From Serinus canaria (lineage: Eukaryota; Chordata; Aves; Passeriformes; Fringillidae): 64,000 bases of DNA. Both the position numbers and the translations under genes were made by a program. Below the pieces are notes generated by a model, which saw only the letters and a program-made list of their open reading frames with translations, did no database searches and was not told the origin of the DNA. The DNA is taken from contig NC_066343.1 in assembly GCF_022539315.1 (NCBI RefSeq), positions 37,614,649 through 37,678,648 on the forward strand. The letters run 5' to 3'. Each line of letters starts with the position of its first letter. Position 1 is the first letter of the stretch. Shown in pieces: positions 1 through 26,087 of the stretch.

Positions 1-1420
1 TTTGCTTACTCTTACCAATGTTTCCCCTATCTGCAGTGCCAGCAAACGGTGCTTTTTTGAAAGGGAACCTCAAAGTCCTTTGGTGATGTCAGAAAACCTG
101 ATGGCAAATTGCCCTCCTCCTGGAGCAGTGCTAGAGGACTGCAGAGATCTGGCAGGCTTCTTTCATCATTTCGTTCTCAGCCTGTTGGCTTCACATGATT
201 TGACATGGTTTAGTGAGACAGCATCGGAGGCAGTTTTCTAAGGAAGAGAGGCTGAGTTTGTCCATGGGAATGAGTACTCTGCCCAGGAGTCAGTGTCAGC
301 TGGGTGGTGCATTTTCTCTTCCAGTGCTCTTATCTCAGTACAGCTGTAGCTAACCTACCCAGCCTGCAGTGATGGTTTTCATTACGGCTCCTCGGCCCAG
401 CTGTGAGGTGGGTCGATGATTTCCTCCACCACCACTCCCCCGGCCTTTTTCTTCCCTTCCCTGGACATGCGGTTTGTCATCTGCTCGCACAGAGCCTCCT
501 TGTACTGGGCTGTGGCTTCCTGTACTAAATCTGATCCAAATTTCTGCTGTGAGGTATTCCCTCCCCCTGGAAGGGTGGCAAGGAGGAAAATAACAGTTGA
601 GAGTGAATAGGTGTTGGCTGTGATCTTTACATGTGCTGGCAGCAGATCCCATGACTTGTATTAGCTGCACCAGTTGAACAGATGGAACAAATTGACAAAA
701 TCGTGTTCACTCACGCTGTGCTTGAGGAGCAGCTGAGTTGCTGTTTGAAGTTGAAAGTTTGAGTGTGTTTTTCTCCCCGCTCGTAGTGGAATTTCTGGTT
801 ATAGTGTAGAAGCTATTGCCCCAGTGCTCTGCAGTAGCTCAAAACAGTAATGAGAGCGGTGTGTGTCCTCCTCTGTGGCTCCATGCACTCAGACAGGGTC
901 TTGGTGAGGCACAGGTGAGTAAGGAGCATGTTTCCCTTCTAGGTAACAGACTTATGCCTCCTCTGGTTGAAAGATGGTGAAGCTGGATGAGGGCTGAGCT
1001 CAGCCCTTTTCTGTTCTAGACAAGAGTAACTCTTTCCCTTACTCTTCTCCAAGTGGAACGCTTGGAGAAGATCTTCAATTTCCCTTGAGGGGAAGCCATT
1101 TTTGCCAGTTGACAAGGCATCTGCAGCTTGCTAGCTCAGCTTCGCTGGTCTGCACAACCTGGGGACTCCTGTGGCTTCTCCCTTGCATTTCCTTGCTTCC
1201 CCTGCCTATATTTGGGCAAAATATTGGACATGCAACTGACACTTCCCACACGCTGACTGCATGGAGCCCCAAATTTAGGAGACATCAGGTCAATAATTTT
1301 CATCCTTCATCCATTCAGTATGAAGAAAGACCATTATTCTTTCTCCTTCTGAAACTTGTTTATAATAGTGATTATTCACCTGCTTATTTTGTCTTCTCCT
1401 TGTCTCTCTTAACTCCTCAG
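1..1420 (+). other. PTCH1: PTCH1 intron 15, 3' part
   Basis: Intronic with respect to PTCH1: the previous PTCH1 exon is not in the window. It holds a minus-strand open frame with coding character (382-566, listed separately). TGGGTGGTG at 301-309 is one base off the GLI consensus TGGGTGGTC. Confidence 0.8.
382..566 (-). CDS. Possible terminal exon or retro-derived fragment of an unidentified gene, antisense in PTCH1 intron 15
   Basis: Read on the minus strand from 566, this follows a pyrimidine-rich tract ending in CAG (567-569), which looks like a splice acceptor. It encodes about 60 codons (after two bases of a split codon) beginning GGNTSQQKFGSDLVQEATAQ and ending GVVVEEIIDPPHSWAEEP with a TAA at 382-384. 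Codons are mostly G- or C-ending, unlike the surrounding intron, and the composition (charged, helical, then a basic KKK patch) looks like real protein. I do not recognise the family. No upstream exon, start codon or poly(A) signal was found. It could be a last exon of an overlapping gene, a truncated retrocopy, or chance. Confidence 0.35.
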
Positions 1421-15533
<14,113 letters not shown>

Positions 15534-15534
15534 G

Positions 15535-16895
15535 GTAAGTCTATCCCGTGTAGCTGCAAGCTTTGGCCTGTGTTAGGCAATGGTGTGATCAAAACAAAGA
15601 GGAAAAATAAAGTTTCTCAGAGGTAACTTTTCATAGATAGCACTCCTTACAGGTCACATTGATTACCTTAAATCTGCCAACTGTGAATATAGCACAGTTT
15701 GCACTAGACATGACATTGGCTAAGATAGAGTACTCCAACACTGGGAAGTCATGCTGTATTCAGACATTTACTACTTCAAAGAGCTTTGCAAAATGGAAAA
15801 GTACATTGTACAATCCTAGTTTACCAGATGAGGAAAATAAAGCAGAGATGTATAACATCTTCAGAGCTGTACGACTGCTTTTACCATTGTGTAAGTCCTG
15901 TCTTCTGATCCCTGAATCAGGCATGCTCTAAAACATTGTATGAAATGACATTGCCTAGGAGAGTGTAAAGTTGCCAGCTACTTCAGGAGTTGTCATCTCT
16001 TGAATAAAATAGTTTGTGAAAGAATTTAAAGTCCATAATAAGGACTGAATCCCTCTGGAAGATAAACCAAGTGAGAAGTGGGAAGTCCTACCATGCTCAG
16101 CAGAGTGTCCCCTGCTCTTAGGAGGGGCCTTCAGAGGCCTCCCCAGTGACCTCGTACACGGAGGTGTCTGAGCTGACCTCTGTCCTGCCAGGGGCATCTG
16201 CAGTGGCAATTGCACATTTGCACGGGATAGAGCTGCCCACTGACTTTTTACTTCTTGGGGCCCTTACATGAAAAACGACTTCTCACTATTTTTACTATGT
16301 TCTTCTCTTGCAGGGGAAAAAGAAGGTGTTAGAATAGTTATTGATCTGTGGATTACTGTTTTATCTCTTTGCTTGTCTGAGCTTTTCAGTGACAGACACC
16401 AGTCTGAGCATGTGTATGCACACACATAAAGAGTTTCAATTCTAAAATGTCTCTCCAAACATCCCAAAGAATAAATAGATGTGAATGCCTTTAGCCTTGC
16501 AGTCTAGAAATATGACAAATAATAGTTTCCACAGAATAAGGAAATACTTGGGCTTAGTTTTTTCAAGCTGAAGTGAATGGTAATGTGAGACTCTTAAATA
16601 AACTCAGTATTCATTGTAGCATACTTCTCCTTCAACTGTTCATTGTTTTTGACTGAATTTGTCACAGCTATCTAAAAGTGGGAACTTAAAAATTAAAACA
16701 TCTAATTTTTTTTAAATTGGCATCAGTATTTCTTCACCAGGAAATTAATGACTGAGATGAAAGTAGAGCCAGCATTTCCTGACTGCTAACTCTAACCATA
16801 AGAATCATGAAATGAGTTGGTTTCATTTGATTTGTTTGTTTTTCTTGAAATTTAGTGAACGTTTGCTTTTTTCTCTCTCCTTATTTGTACTGAAG
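15535..16895 (+). other. PTCH1: Intron within the PTCH1 3' UTR
   Basis: The donor is a perfect GTAAGT one base after the stop codon. The acceptor is placed at 16894-16895 (ttgtactgaag) because the sequence just after it (aagaggccaaagatgg) resembles the human PTCH1 3' UTR close downstream of its stop codon. A second good acceptor (ttctcttgcag, ending 16313) is an alternative that would lengthen the last exon by 582 nt. The interior shows no gene. The open frames at 15659-15931 (+) and 15955-16215 (-) have no recognisable product. Confidence 0.75.
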
Positions 16896-17767
16896 AAAAG
16901 AAGAGGCCAAAGATGGAAAACTGTATTCCAGAACTGCTTGAAGAGAAGAACTGCTTGAAGTTGTAGAAAAGGACATGCTGCATCAGGACAACAGTTCACT
17001 GTTACTGTAACCTATTGTATTATTTTGTTAATATTTCTTTTAAGTATTTAAAAGATGTACACATATGTAATATACAAAAGAATGATGTAAAGTAGTATAG
17101 TCTGGAGTCATTTGCCTTTGGGCAATAGAATGGGGACAAAATTGTGTGCTCTTTGTACTTTTTGTACATTGATATCTGTGCCACAACTAAGCTTAATCTA
17201 GTTCTAAATTTCAGCATAAGTTGCTGCTGCTTAAATATTTTATAATTTACTTGTATAATTCTATGCAAATATTGCTTATGTAATAGGATTTTTTTAAAGG
17301 TACATGTCTGTTTAAAATATTTTAAATTTGTGTATCACAACCCTGTGGTAGTATGAAATGTTACTGTTAACTTTCAAACACGCTATGCGTGGTAATTTTT
17401 AAAATAAGCAAATATGAAGAAAAGCAAGTTAATCTGGGAGGCTTAAATAGACTTAGCTATGTGCAGGTTTTGTTTTGCTGTATGTGTCCAAGTGTGCATC
17501 TGGAAATATGCATGCTTTTGTGTGTATGTTCCTGGTGTACTCTAGTTTCTCTTTTACTGTATGTTAACACTTGGTGGGCTTACAAACCCACTGATGCTGA
17601 TGTGAGTCTGGCTTTCCCTGTTAGTAGGCACTAGTGAAAACTCTGTTGTTGTTTACCAATATATACAACTATAGACTGCCATCATCAGAGCCCCAACTAA
17701 AATACTAGATAAGACAGGAAGTTGAGGTTTAGAATTATGTTTCAGTTCCCAAACCCTTAATGTCTTG

Positions 17768-17905
17768 TTTCATATGACTTTAGTCAAGTCACTTAACTGC
17801 CCCATGCCTCAGTTTTTCATTCTGTAAAATGGTTATAATTACACTTACCTACCTCCCAGGAATGTTGTGAGGCTTAATTACAGTTCATATAGTGCTTTGA
17901 GGTTT
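17768..17905 (+). mobile_element. MIR-like (CORE) SINE inside the PTCH1 3' UTR
   Basis: The stretch containing caagtcacttaact, gcctcagtttt, ctgtaaaatgg, cttacctacctc and ttgttgtgagg-like atgttgtgagg follows the diagnostic order of the MIR consensus in sense orientation, ending near agtgctttga. MIR is an ancient tRNA-derived SINE spread through amniote genomes. The match is strong for an element that must be very old in a bird, so it may be maintained as functional UTR sequence. Recognition is from memory of the consensus. Confidence 0.8.
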
Positions 17906-20057
17906 TTTTTTCCCTCACAAAATATGCCAGGTAAGTGCAAGCACTATAACCATTATTTTTTCACTTCCAAAGGTGCTGGATATTGACTGGTGCTGGTGGT
18001 TATAGAAGTACAATGAGCATCTGCCTTATTTTGATACTGCTAATTTTGAATGGCATTAGAAGCTGGATTATGGATTGTTTGATGGTGAGCCACAGCTTAG
18101 CTGAGTCATTACAGCATTGAAAGCAGCATCTTTGGTCATCTTATTTTCATGGCAGGAAGGAGTTAATATTCAGTAATAGAAATCAAATGGAAGGATTAAA
18201 AAAAAAAAGTATATTCACTTTTAAATATAAATGGCTTTCTGGTGGGCCGGGATGGTAATGACTCTTAAGGCCTGGGTAGTTATTTTCTTTATTGTTTGTG
18301 TTTTCCCATGCTGCATTGGCACTTTTAATTATAACAGCTAAACTGGGATCTCTTTGCGAAACTAATTTAGCTTTTTGTACTATTATTTTTAAACTAAAAG
18401 GGGATTGCTGCAGGTGAAGGGTCTGGAAAAACACTACAATCTGTGTTCCAGTTGGAAACAAACCATAGGAACGAAGAACTTTAATTTAAAATAATGCAAC
18501 ACAAGTTTTCATTGTCTCTGTCTTTTTTTAAAATCTTTTTTTCTGCCTTTCACCAAGCTGTTTTTTAGAGCAGGTAGATGTTCAGTTTTGTATTCAGAGC
18601 CAAACACAACCAATATTTTCAGTTTTTAAACACAGCAGTGGTGGGGCTTTTCTTTATGTATACCTGAACAGCAGTGGCCAATTCTTTGATGGGAAAGTGT
18701 TTTTCTCCAGTGGCTTCAGGGAGTCTATCTTTGCCTACAGACCTTGCCAGCAAAACAAATGGGGATAATTAGAATGCACAAATTTCCATGCCTTTTTTGC
18801 TCACTTGAAAACACTTTGATATGAGGCACTTGTTTACAGATCTCCAATGTGAACGCTCGAAGAGCAGGTGGCGAGAGCCTGGTGTCATTCCCGTGATACA
18901 TAAGCTACTGTTTCAGTGCACACCAAGGGTTAATGTCGCAACTGCCTACTGGTCCAGTTCACTGTCTAACGTGAAAACTCTTGATGACAAAAAGATGAGG
19001 GGCCCCAATTTAGCACTAGCAGCACAGTGACCTCAGATCATACAAACTCTGCAACAAAACTGTATGATACTAATTGGAAGCCGCCTTCAACCACCAAGCC
19101 TGTGCGCTCACGTGTCAGAGATTGGCAGGGCTCCCACTGGCACCACTCCGTGCCGCAGGTTGCCTTGCTTCCTGCTCTTCCTCGGGAGGGAAGGGGCCCA
19201 GGGCAAGCTGCAGTGTCTCCCACCTGCCCCTGCCCGAGTCTTCCTGCGTGCTTGCGTGTGGGTGAGCTGTCTGCTGCTTTGTGCACAATGTAGACCTTCT
19301 TCTTCGATAGTCACATTGGCAAGGGGAGAACTCAGTGGCTGGCAACATTTATTTTGTTTTGGTTTTGTTTCTTAACTTTTTTAATCATGGGTGATATTTA
19401 TATTTTTGTATCATAAGAATGTTTTTCTTACAGTATTTGTCATGCCAGTTTATAACAAACAAAATGCAGGGATTTTATTTCTATTGGAAACACTATTACA
19501 GTTATGTTTTTACTGTTTAATGGATTTTTATTTGTATAGAGTGCTTACTAATGTTAAATAGGAAAGAGTATATAACATTTACGTTATGGACTTGTTGTAG
19601 CTTTTAGTGTAAGGAGTTAAAAGGAAAAAAAATATTCAAACTGGGTCTCATTGCCTGCCTTTGGTAGGAGTGGGTTTGTGTCATTTCAGTTACAAAGATA
19701 AAATTATGCCATATAATTTATTTATATGAAAATTTATTTTTGTAGTGTACATAGTAGTCATCAAGTCTTTTGACAGAAGTATATTTTTAAAGAGTTTATA
19801 TGTAATGATGATACCATTATGTTTTGGAACACTGCTGAGATACAATTACAGTGCACACTTTTCCTTGTAAACCCCCTGGAGAAAAGAAAGTGTTTAACAG
19901 TGTTAAGAGAGAAAGAGAGTGTGAATATTCATACAATTCTGAACTGTGTTTTAGTTGCCATTTGTGATCTAGCGTGGTTCTCATTTTAAGCTTTGAATGG
20001 AAATTGTACAAACTCTCTAAATATTAATGTTCAAACACTGATAGAAATTCTAACATG

Positions 20058-20063
20058 AATAAA
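20058..20063 (+). promoter_or_regulatory. PTCH1: Poly(A) signal AATAAA of PTCH1
   Basis: A canonical AATAAA is followed about 30 bp later by a T/G-rich stretch (agatttgtttgtttatgg), the usual arrangement of hexamer and downstream element. I saw no other AATAAA hexamer in the UTR between 16.9 and 20.06 kb, which supports this as the main 3' end. Confidence 0.75.
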
Positions 20064-20080
20064 AAAATATTATAACTTAC

Positions 20081-23000
20081 TGGTTATAGATTTGTTTGTT
20101 TATGGAATGCTTCTTTATTTACTGCTGGTTATCTCTGCAGGTGCAACCATGCAATCATTCTGATTTGGAGCATGAATCTGAGACCTTTCAGTATTTGGGA
20201 TGTATGTGATATTCAGATTTGCCCATTTTGCAGCAGGAGCCATTTGTTACCCTGTGTTAAGGGCAGCATGCTGGTCCTTGTCTGTTGATTCTGTTACCTT
20301 TGCATGTTGGGGTATAGGTTTAGGATTGGGTTATGCATGTCATTCTCATTCTGAATGAAACAATTTGTTGATTAAAGCACTTTATATAAAAGGTTACCTC
20401 TTCTTAGATGTGGGAGGAAGTTCTTTGTCTTTTTCCATCTCTGTGGTTCTGCCCTAAATATTGGATAACAGAATCAATCTGGTATTTCCACTTTGTGCAA
20501 GAAAAAAATAAATGTGTGCTGAGTTCTGAAAACTACAGCCCTCCATAAGAAGGGACACTCTTGACAAAATTCCCTTTGGGAAGCAGGCTACTGCTTGCCA
20601 GCCAGCATGCAGGCCCCTGTGCCCCACACAAGCCCCACTAGGCAGGGAGAAGAAGCTACAGTGGGCAGCAGAGAACAGAGTAACAATATCTGTCTGAAGC
20701 CATTTGCATGGCAAACCACAGTGTCGTTTGTCCTGTGCAGATAGGACAAAGCATCCTTCAGAGCATCATCAGAGCATCCTTCCCAGTGCCACAGAGCCAG
20801 CAGTCCTTTACTTTATCCTTTAACCCTTAGATATTTTTTTACATGAGACTTCTAAACTTCTCATAAGGAAAAAGCCCAAACCTGTCTTGAGATAATTTAT
20901 AATGCATCCTTTACTTTCCACGGCCAGAGTAAATACAAATACAATTTTCAATTTTATGTTTTCTGGAAGTTTAACCACAAAAGAGAAAAGCAGAGTTAAA
21001 GGACTTGAACTGCAAAACTTCAACACATGTGTTTTTACTACTCAAAATATCCTCCCTCACACCCTCAGGATTAGCCAGCCTGAGTCAGGTTGCAGATTTG
21101 GCTCCTGTGGATACAGCCCATGAGAATAGTGCTCACTTAGGCCTTGCTTTAGCTCAACTCACTCACTTCATCTTTTATGTCTCAGCCATCCATGGGAGCT
21201 GCTCCATTCACACAGCTGGAAACCATGTAAATAAATCAATACATTCTGTCCCTCAGAACATGGGATTTTTTTTCCTTTAAACATTCTGTTTTGCAACAAC
21301 AATAGTTATTTACATAACATTACTTGTCATGTTTAGTTTTCTTATCATTTTGCCGTCAGTCTGATTAACCCCTGGTAAGAACTTGATCTGATTTTTGCCA
21401 GAGATCGGCCGTATTTATTCAGGCCTTAAGTAAACATGTGGCCAAATTTTTGTTGGCATAATGCATGTATTTAACAGCTTCAGGAATGCTACATGCTGCT
21501 AAACTGCAGCAGCACTGATATATGAACAGGTGTTTCATTTTTGTTAACTTTTACTCTCAAGGAGCGTTTGAGACACTGACTGTTTATATCTGAATATACC
21601 ATTGCCAAATTGTAATTATTTTTAATGTCTGCTTCAAGAAATGAGAACAATTACTACTTTCCAACTGCATTTAATCATTCTTGTCTTTTTTGTTGCAAAC
21701 ATGTTGAATCTTATTGCTAGAACAGGATGCGTGCCAGGCAATAGCAATACCTAGCTTGAGTGGCTTGAAAAAACACACACCCAGTTTAACTTTCCCTGGT
21801 TAATTTCAGCTAATTAAGAACAAAAATGTAGTCTGCTTTGGAAAAAAGAAAAAAAGTTTAATTTATATGCTGGCATAATTGATACTGCAAAAATAATTTT
21901 GCTCCTATAGACACTATGAAAGAAATCTCTGGCTCAGATACGTGGTTGTCTGCAGTGTCATCCAGGCCACTGATCACCCTACCACAGCTTTCCTTAGGAA
22001 CATTTCCACTCCCATTTTAACAGCTGTAATTGGGTGGGTCTCGAGTGTTTCAGCTGCCACAGCAGCTGAAAAGCAGCACCTTGCCATTGGTGCAAGGTAA
22101 GGCTGCTATGGAGAACATTGTGTTTAGGGTTAATGATGCCCAGAACACATGGCACATGTTTTAGAACACATGTTTTAGCCTGTTTTGCTAATCCAAGCAT
22201 TCTCACAGGCTCTACTCCCAGCTTAACTCAAGCTGCCAGTTAAAAGTTACTGGATCTGTGAATCTCCTAGATGAATTAGAGTGTCAGGAGTGCACAGTGC
22301 ATGCAAACTTTTGCACAATGGAGCACAAAAAAAATGTGGCTTTTCTCTCCAGTCTTTCCATCCCCTGAGCTCAAATCTTTGCAGTGGATCCATCTTCACA
22401 GGCTCCTAGCTGCCTTACACACCACGGCCTAATGAAACCTGCTGGGGAGCAAGGCCGTAAACCACAAAAGCTGGGAAATGGGGAGATTGGAAGCTGGACG
22501 TTGGAAACTGTTTCTTAGGCCCTGGAAGGGCCCTGCCTCGGTTGAAGAAGGGCTAGACTTCACTTATGGGTGTGTGAATGAGGTGGATTTCCCCATCTGT
22601 TGAGTGGGGAAAGACAATTGAAATATTTGAAAAGTGATTTATGGCAGAAACAAGAGACACTGGGAGGGTGCTCTGGAAGAGGGAGAGCTCCACCACTTGA
22701 TTTAGGAGACCCAAAATGATATTATAAATTTATTTCACCACCGAGGTAAAACTGATTTTACTGCTCCAGGCTGAGTCAAAGTTAGCACCTGTGGATTTTT
22801 TCATCTGAAGTTTGTCTTGGGGAAAAGATTTGTAGGAAGGCATGTCTGTCTAGGCTTTTGAAAGAGAGGAGAAGAGAAAGATATTTAACAAGAATTACTT
22901 GGCAACTAAGAAGAACTCAAAGGAGCAACACTATCATGCTTTTTTTTTCCCAGATTTTGTAACTTCGATGAAGGGAAATCTTTGCTCTTTATCTGGTGAC

Positions 23001-26000
23001 AGATATCGTGTCTCATCTGGGAGACAAGGGGTTGCACCTCTATGGTCTGTCAGATCTTAGCAGGGTATGAAAATGGGGAGCTTCCTTGAGGAGAGCCTGC
23101 CATCACAGAGTGCTGCTCCTGCACTGAGCTAGCTTTGCTGACCGTGTATATATGACTCTAAGTCACAAACACAGGTGACCAATGGCCCTTGAGATGTCTA
23201 AATTGAAACTAATAATCTAGAGGTTAAAATGCCAATTGACCATTTCCTAGTTACCAAACATATGAACCATCTACAATTGGAGTTCACCTGTGAGACAAAC
23301 AGGTTATTGCTTCTCATTAAAGAACCAGATATTTTTTCAGCTATTAAAACTAATAAGATAAAATATTTGAGCACCTTATTTCAGCATAATCTTTAATGGT
23401 TTGGTGTACAGTGAAAAGTGTGATCCTGGTTATGCTGTTCATACCCTTCCTTAAATTCACAGTACATAACTTGTACACTATGGGTCATCCCTGGGGAGGT
23501 GTCCTCTGCTGTTGTTGAGGTACAGAGATTTCTGACTGGGGATGCTTCAGCTCATTCTTGAACTAGTTGCATGTAGCTCAGAATCAAGTAGAAAAATACA
23601 GTTTTTTTTCCTTTAGACTGTAATTGTAACTGAGTCAATGGTGCTCTGGTACTTCATGAGGGGATTCACATACTTCAGGAGCCTTTTGAAACTTCATCTG
23701 AAGCAGAAAGTTGCACACCGAGAAACCACAAGCAGCTGATTTTGTTTGTGAAAGGGACCTGTCACACTCATCTGAGATGTGCAGAAGAGCTATGCTAGGA
23801 TAGCCTTGTGAACCATAAACCTAGGCCTCCAGGTCACTGCCATTATAACCAGTCTTTCTCTTATTATTGTAATATTTTATAATTGTGTTCTGGTTTTGCC
23901 CTTCTATATTAATTTATCACCTTTTAATTTTTTCCTCTGTTTAAATCTTAGAAAACTTTATAAGTCAAGGAAATTACTGCACCATTGCCTCTGTGGAACC
24001 ACATCTATGTAGGGCAATATTTGAGTGCAGTTCCTTTCAATTTAAATATTATTTTACTCACAACTGCAACACTTCTTCCTTTCTTTGGCCTCCCTCTTCC
24101 TTGCTTTCCCCCTTGTACATCCTAACAGGTATGTCAGTCAGCATGGCATACAGAATGGCTCATGGTTAGCTAGTGAATGGAGCTCTGCCCACACATACCT
24201 AAGATGCAGTCTGAATTTTTTCAAAAAGCCAATGAAAAGAGCTAGTGCAGAAATACAAGATCTCTTGTGCATCACTATGATTACAGTTTTGATTTGGGGC
24301 TGGGCAGGCCTGAGGAATCTCAAAAAATAAATCTCTGTGTAGAGACTTCAGAGTGTATCCCCTGAGAAATAATTACCTGTACTTCTGTTTTGTTTACTTT
24401 TTGTTTTGTGTATGTTTCACAAATTATTTTATGATTCAGGTCTTGCATTAGTCTAATGGAGAGTTTACATTTTTGAAAGCCATTATTATTGGACATGCTT
24501 AGATGAAAAATTAATGATAGAGAAAGCCCAAGATTCTCTTAACAAAAAGTGACATGGGCTCTGATCCTTTGAATAGTAGTCCTTTGTTTCACAATCATGG
24601 CAAATAACTAGGTCTGTTCAAACTGGAAAAATTAATTCAGAAATCGGATATGAGTGCTGTAATGATAAAAATATATACAAGAAAGTTTGAGTTTTGCTGC
24701 TAATGAGACCTGTTTCAGCTTGGCAACATGGAACTTGGAGGTTCTGCATGCAGTAGTACACACAGACACAGTGGTGCTGGATTTTTTGCCTTGGTAGATG
24801 CAGGGTGAAGGGATGCTGAAACACAGAGAAGCAAATAGCCTTGTGAGCTGTACAGCAGAAAATAAAGGAAGCAGCAGAAATAGAAACAGAGAGAACTACA
24901 CCTGAGCCCATGTAGGAGGACTCACAAAAATTTCTTTAAAAGGTGCATTTGAAGTTTGTGTAAAATGACGAGGGGTGTCACTCTGATGGACAAGGGAGGT
25001 TTGGCTGTGCCTGCATGCTGAGCATAAGAGCCCAGTGTTCCTACTCAGAGGTGAGGTGATAACTTGCTTTGGGGGATATTTTTTTATAATGTTGATGCTG
25101 GCTTTTTGAGTGTTTTTGCAATGTGTGTGTGTCTATGTGTGTGAGTGTGTATGATGGGAAACACGCGAGTGTGTAGTAAGAACTGTGGTTTCAGTGTATG
25201 GAATTTGCTACTGGCAAGTTATTTTGGCATTGAGTCCAAGATAAATACCAGTTAGGCTTATGTTTTTGCATGTGCTTTTTTGTCCTGAAATGTATTAAAA
25301 GTCTTCCAAAATGCAGGCAGTTTTACCTTGGATTTCACATTTCCCGTGGGGCTGACATTCCCAGTGCATATTGCTTCATTTTCTGATTCTGCTTTAATTT
25401 TTGTTGTTTAGCAAAAGGGAACCATAGAAGAAGAGACTCCAGACAAGTGTTTGTCTTTGGTCTGGGGGCTGACTTCCTTGACTTTCCATGAAGTTCTGTT
25501 CGACACACCATGGGAGTCTCTAGACCTTCTTTCCACACTCCTGTTGTTCTGATTTATTTCTTTGGACTACAAATAGGATTAAGCAGAATGGGAGGGTACT
25601 GACTTAACTGGAAGTGGCCTTGTTAGCTTCCTTAATGTACATGTGATACAAGAAACAGACTTTAATTGAAGACACTCCACTGTGTCATTTAAAGTTATTT
25701 TCTCTCAGAATACCTTTCCCTTTCAGGTCTTCTTTGCATGGATACTTGGAATAACACTTAATTTGTTCCCCACTGAAATTGTGTGTCAGACCCAGAAGTG
25801 GGCTGTGACCCAGCTGACGCTTTTTTCCAGTTCCAGAGAACACACATGCCCTTAATAAGCACCATATTATTTCTCACATGCCATCTGACAGACTAAGTAT
25901 GTGAAAAAGCAAAGGCTCTGGAAACTCCCATGAAGAAGCACTGCAGTAGGACTGCTCAGGAAGCCATCGCTTATGGGTCAGCTGGGAATCTGGTTGTTAT

Positions 26001-26087
26001 GCTGGCATTTCCTGGGGTTTTGTGGCTTTTCTGTGGGAATTTGCGATATGTGCATCTTGGTGGGTGTTTTTCAATACTGAACTCTGG
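20081..26087. other. Intergenic DNA between PTCH1 and FANCC, proximal part
   Basis: AT-rich, no gene recognised. All open frames here are under 100 codons and look random. An imperfect (TG)n stretch lies at about 25120-25155. Confidence 0.7.

Larger units (their letters stand above)
16896..20080 (+). other. PTCH1: PTCH1 terminal exon: 3' UTR
   Basis: This is an AT-rich, non-coding terminal exon of about 3.2 kb, similar in length to the human PTCH1 3' UTR. The first 500 bp carry blocks close to the human UTR as I remember it: ccagaactgcttgaagag, gttactgtaacc, tctatgcaaatattgctt and the segment around caaacacgctatgcgtg (17378-17394). Such conservation in untranslated DNA suggests binding sites for microRNAs or RNA-binding proteins. 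An MIR-like SINE lies at about 17768-17905. The exon ends near a poly(A) signal at 20058. The exact start and cleavage site are inferred. Confidence 0.8.

Noticed and set aside
16261..16330. Strong acceptor ttctcttgcag ending 16313 as the start of the PTCH1 UTR exon
   Set aside because: Similarity to the human 3' UTR resumes only at about 16900, next to another acceptor. The 16313 site is kept as a possible alternative but not preferred.
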